From Limnanthes douglasii subsp. nivea (lineage: Eukaryota > Streptophyta > Magnoliopsida > Brassicales > Limnanthaceae): a stretch of DNA of 64,000 nucleotides. Location of the stretch: positions 155,839,187-155,903,186 of the forward strand of contig JAUPFV010000001.1 of the NCBI GenBank assembly GCA_036936605.1, given 5' to 3'. Shown here one piece after another: positions 60,093-64,000 of the stretch; the first letter of the stretch is position 1, and each line of letters begins with the position of its first letter. Below the pieces are notes generated by a model, which did not search any database, was not told where the DNA came from, and saw nothing but the letters and a program-made list of their open reading frames with translations. The translations under genes and the position numbers were made by a program.

Positions 60093-60727
60093 CGGTATCA
60101 AATCTTGTTCGATGTTTGAAGTAATATGATTGATTTTTTCACCAGTGCTTTTATTTAATCGAGAAAAATAATTGTTTGTACAATAATCAGGTCACAAAAT
60201 TATCATAAAAGATACAATTTTTAGTTTTCGAATCTTTTGTATGGACCCACAATCAAAAGGTCCGATCAAGATGTAAACATTATCTGTTTTTTTTAATTTT
60301 GGACATCATGTTCAAAATATCTATAGAGTCAATCTGACCGGTTAGATTGTGATATGGTACTATAGTTTAGGAGAAATATATGATGGAACAATGTTGTATT
60401 TTTATTGGTAAAAGAGGTTTGGTTTTACACATAAATTAATATTTAGATTTGATTTTGATTTGATTTTGGATTTTGATTAGAGTTTGGATTTTGATATGTA
60501 TTTGGATTTGATTCTGATTTGGATTCAATTTGAGTCTGAATTTGATCTTAGACTTCGATTTGATTGGTTCCCGATTTGGATTTGATTTTGGTCATTTATT
60601 TAGATTTCTGTTGTGATTTTGAGTGAGACTTTGAATTTGGATTTGGAGTATGATTAAAAATTTGATTTGATTTATCGATTTATAATCGCTATCTCTTGAT
60701 TGTTTGATTTTGTTCGGTTAGTAGATT

Positions 60728-60928
60728 GTGAATCATATTGCTAATATGATAAGAAAATATGATTTTCTACAGTCTACTAGTACCAAAGTGAATGAACACT
60801 GTTATGTCTACATCCACATATCATTCAGGTATGTCAACGACTTTCACTTATGGTATTACTTCATCAGTGTGGATTTTGATTCGGGTACGTCTCATCATAT
60901 GTCACCTCACATGTCGAACTTTGTTTAA
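60728..60928 (+). pseudogene. copia protease relic
   Basis: Ends in 'VDFDSGTSHHMSPHMSNF', the copia protease box with an intact DSG. The lead-in is altered. Confidence 0.75.
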
Positions 60929-61102
60929 TTGTCTCATATTTCACCTATATTAGTTTTGTCTGCTAATGCTACAACAATGTCAGTATAGGGTATTGGCTCT
61001 ATTTGTACCACTTTTATATTGATATCTGATGTTAGATACGTTTGTACCCTAGCTTTAAATTTTGTTATAGCCAGCCAATTGTATAAATCTAGTTATTAAG
61101 TC

Positions 61103-61543
61103 TTGTTTTCTGATCATGTTTGTGCTATACAAAATAAACATACTCAGAGAGTGATTGAGACATATAATAAAATAGGGGAACTCTATGTTTTAGAAAAACT
61201 CGACGTAACTAATATGGATTTCTATGATGTTGATAGTGGAAAAACATCTTTGATCAATATTGTTGCTTCTATTGTTGCTTTGTCTTCGTTTTCTTTGAGT
61301 CATTTGTCGTCTGAATTTTATCTTTGGTATTCTCGTTTGGGATATGTATTTGCATCACATTTGAAGTTTTTAGCCTCTACATATGCTTTAGGTAAGTTAA
61401 AAACTTGTAATATCTCGGTTTGTAGTGGTTGTAGAGTGACAAAATCTTATGCTTTGCCGTTTAATCATACTGTTTTTTTTTCTATTTATATTATTCATTA
61501 TAATGCATGGGGTTCATATCATGTTTCCACAAATGATGATTAG
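61103..61543 (+). pseudogene. copia pre-integrase region
   Basis: 146 codons. 'GELYVLEKLDV' then 'LWYSRLGYVFASHLKFLAS' (usual 'LWH.RLGHPS...L'; both zinc histidines have become tyrosine) and 'KTCNISVCSGCRVTKSYALPF' with the CxxC of the integrase zinc finger. 'YNAWGSYHVS' replaces the usual 'DVWGP'. Confidence 0.8.
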
Positions 61544-62556
61544 TCATATTCTGTATCTTCTATTTATTATTATACTTAATAAAAATGGATTTATCTTATG
61601 AAATGAACGTTATATTTCCTTGCAAATTATAGAGAATTTATAGCAGTAGTTAAGACCCAATATTTTGTTGTGATAAAATGCTTTAGATGTGATTTAAAGG
61701 GTTCATATAACTCCAATAGTTTCAAAACTTTACTTACATCCGATGGTACCATACATCAATCATCTTGTACTGAAACCCCTTAGTAAAATGGTATTGTGGA
61801 AATATAACATCGTCACCTTGTTGAGAGTGCTCGTTGTTTCCTATTATCAGTCAAAGTTCCTACTGTATTTTGGGGAAAAGCAATTCTGACTGTTGTTTAT
61901 GTGATTAAGGTACAGTAGGGAAGTTGTGTGCATAACTTCTAAAATAGAGACACTAAAACATAATTTGGCTCAACGGTTTGCAATGAATAACTTTGGACTA
62001 TTACTTTACTTAGAGGTATTAAGGTGGCTTAATCTCCAAAACGTTATATCCTCTCTCAGACAAAATATATATTTGATTTATTCAAGCGATCACGACTATA
62101 TGATAACAAGATATTAGATACCCCTCTTGAAACCAATGCTCGGTATTATCTGACTAATGGTGTTCCTTTGTTAGACATGACTCTATATTGTACTCTCGTA
62201 GAAGCTTGGTCTATCTTACAATTACTCAACCAGATATATCTTATGTTGTTCATGTTATGTTAATTTGGTACTGCTTCCACTTCTGTCCATTGGGGAGTTG
62301 TTCTTAGAATATTGAGATATTTTTGTCTCACTTTTTTCTAGAGTATTTTGTTTCCTTCGAACTCTTCACTTGAACTATGTTCCTAGAGTGGTGCTGATTG
62401 GGATAGTGATCCTCATGACCGTAAATTGATCACTAGTTTCTGTTTTTTCCTTGGAGATTTGTTAATCTCATGAAAAATAAAAAAGCAAGATGTTGTCTAT
62501 AAATCATCTACTAAAGTCGAGTACCGTGCTATGAAATTAACCACATATGATATTTT

Positions 62557-62835
62557 TTGTTACGATGGCTTCTTGCATATATGAGGGTTAACATTACTAA
62601 ACTCACCTCTTTACATTATGATAATAAAAGTGTCATGCATATAGAAAAGAAATATGTTTTTCATAAGAGGACGAAGCACATTGAAATAGATTGTCACTTC
62701 ACTCGGCATCAGCTTCAGGTTGGTACCATCTCGCTTTTATGTATTCAATCAGCTTTGAAAGTTGCTGATATTTTCATGAAGGCTCAGTTAACAGTGCGGT
62801 TTTGCTTTTTTGTGATAAACTCTCAATGTTTATAA
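62557..62835 (+). pseudogene. copia RNase H, C-terminal part
   Basis: 'SLHYDNKSVMHIEKKYVFHK' and 'RTKHIEIDCHFTRHQLQVGT' are the usual copia RNase H end. The catalytic 'CDN' is 'YDN' here. Confidence 0.85.
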
Positions 62836-62862
62836 TTGTTTTATTGTGAGTTTTAGATAGGG

Positions 62863-63026
62863 TGTTAGAGATATTAGGTCTGAACCCATTAGATCATATG
62901 TTTTATTTATAAATTAGAGCCTATACTCTATGTAATTTGTACGCCTTCTAAATAAATAAAAACACTAGCCGTTTCTTGCGTCTTCTTTTTCTTTTTCTCT
63001 CTTTTCTCTTTATTTGTTTGTTTACA
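62863..63026 (+). repeat. 3' LTR of the compact copia element
   Basis: TGTTAGAGATATTAGGTC to TTTACA. It is preceded by a short purine stretch (TAGATAGGG). Confidence 0.8.
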
Positions 63027-64000
63027 ATTTTTTTATACTAGTTGATGAAGACATAGTAATTTATAATTCTTTTTCTATTCTAACTAGTTTTCATTTTTTG
63101 GCTCTTGTTTACTTAAATGGGGATAAACAATGCTTCTTTGATATTTTGTTAAATATTTTTAAAATGTTATTATTATATGTTGAAATGATAGTATTTGGAA
63201 GAAAAGTACCTTGAACATCCTTTGTTGCCTCAACATCTGTAGAAAATGCTTTAAATTATTAAGTATTTAAAGCTTTAGTAGTAACTTTTACTTTTACAAC
63301 GATCATTGCGGTGGTATCCGGTATTTAGCTCCAATGAATTATATATGTTTCACGCCCCTGACCCGAGGTTCGGTAATCTCTTTTGCTTATATTTTATATT
63401 TTCCGTGAATTTGGAATTTAAAGCGTCTAAGTTTACAATTAGGGGAACAATTGTGTATTAGAATATTTGTATTGGATAGAAGTAATTTAATCTGTACAGA
63501 AAATTAAAGTAATACATGTAATATACTGTAAGTTTGATGTTGTTAATTGGTTTGATTGATTTAATTGTCAATTCTAATGAATATTGATGCACATAAAGTT
63601 CATATTTAAAATTAGAGTTGATAATATTATACTAGGTATTTTAGGACTATGACTAGTAGTCAATTTCAAATTGGTAGTTTGTTTTGTAGATAATGAGAAT
63701 TTTTAATTTTGAGACTTAGTTTATAGTTATGGTAAGGTAAATGTCTCTTGCAAGTAGATTCTTTGTTTGTTTATTTACTTATTAAGTTTCAAATGTATCT
63801 CTATTTTCAGACAACAAATATCTACAAAATATTTTGTAGCCTTGAAAACTGTGATTTTAAATTTAAAGCTTTATTTTATAGTTATGTTATGGAAATATCT
63901 ACTGCAAGTATATTATTATTTTGTTTATGTACTTATTTATTTTCAAATGAAATTCTATTTTCAGACACCAAATATCGTTGTCTCGAACATAAAACCTCTC
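63027..64000. other. right-edge stretch with a tandem duplication
   Basis: No gene recognised. Between about 63718 and 63990 a unit of roughly 157 bases occurs twice ('TTTATAGTTATG', 'TATTTACTTATTAAGTTTCAAATG'-like, 'TTCTATTTTCAGACA'-like). Confidence 0.6.

Larger units (their letters stand above)
59945..63026 (+). mobile_element. compact Ty1/copia element with both LTRs
   Basis: Left LTR 59945-60092, right LTR 62863-63026, both starting TGTTAGAGATATT. The primer site CGGTATCAAATC follows the left one. Inside in order: a GATTTG-rich stretch (60430-60660), protease (60860-60928, 'DSGTSHHMSPHMS'), pre-integrase (61103-61543), RT scraps ('ITQPDISYVVHVM' near 62220) and RNase H (62557-62835). 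At 3.1 kb it is shorter than a full copia element, so gag and parts of pol are deleted. The flanking 5-mers ATGTT and ATTTT differ at one base and may be a worn target duplication. Confidence 0.82.

Overview
This window looks like nuclear DNA of a eudicot plant. It is AT-rich and full of decayed retrotransposons, with one compact gene island. Two genes look intact. A clade II-type SWEET sugar transporter lies on the + strand (five exons, 23756-25695). A NIN-like protein of the NLP6/NLP7 type, the family of nitrate-responsive RWP-RK/PB1 transcription factors, lies on the - strand (five exons, 26160-30883). They converge tail to tail with about 0.46 kb between their stop codons. The plant assignment rests on these spliced genes, on plant-type LTR elements (Tat-like Ty3/gypsy, Ty1/copia), L1-type LINEs and Mutator-like elements, and on initiator-tRNA primer sites.

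Left arm. 1-4068 is a Tat-like gypsy element on the - strand; its 5' LTR, gag, protease, reverse transcriptase and start of RNase H are visible and it runs off the left edge. 4094-5223 is a small internally deleted LTR element. 6834-9430 is an older, badly decayed gypsy pol. 9431-13159 is AT-rich filler with minisatellites. 13160 to about 19640 is a copia element on the - strand with a matching LTR pair, followed by a LINE 3' end (19995-21160) and a roughly 198-bp tandem duplication (21659-22049).

Gene island (23.6-31.1 kb). SWEET proteins move sugars across membranes and NLPs control nitrate-responsive transcription. Their adjacency is a layout fact; a functional link is only a possibility.

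Right arm. A LINE ORF1 without its ORF2 (31960-34543) is followed by copia pol (34.7-37.6 kb), two related gypsy 5' halves on the + strand (38.6-40.7 and 44.0-46.6 kb) and a Mutator-like transposase remnant with a coding repeat (42.0-43.95 kb). Then come a copia remnant (48.0-50.35 kb), a chain of three LTRs separated by two internal regions (50.39-54.67 kb), a gypsy protease scrap, an almost perfect fold-back element with a 10-bp target duplication (56852-57277), another LINE 3' end (57440-58545) and a compact copia element with both LTRs (59945-63026).

I found no unknown multi-gene system. The most unusual structures are the three-LTR chain, the fold-back element, and the SWEET gene with an apparently missing intron. 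Family names rest on motifs read by eye. LTR edges of old elements are accurate to a few bases where TG/CA, primer site or polypurine tract can be seen, and to tens of bases elsewhere.
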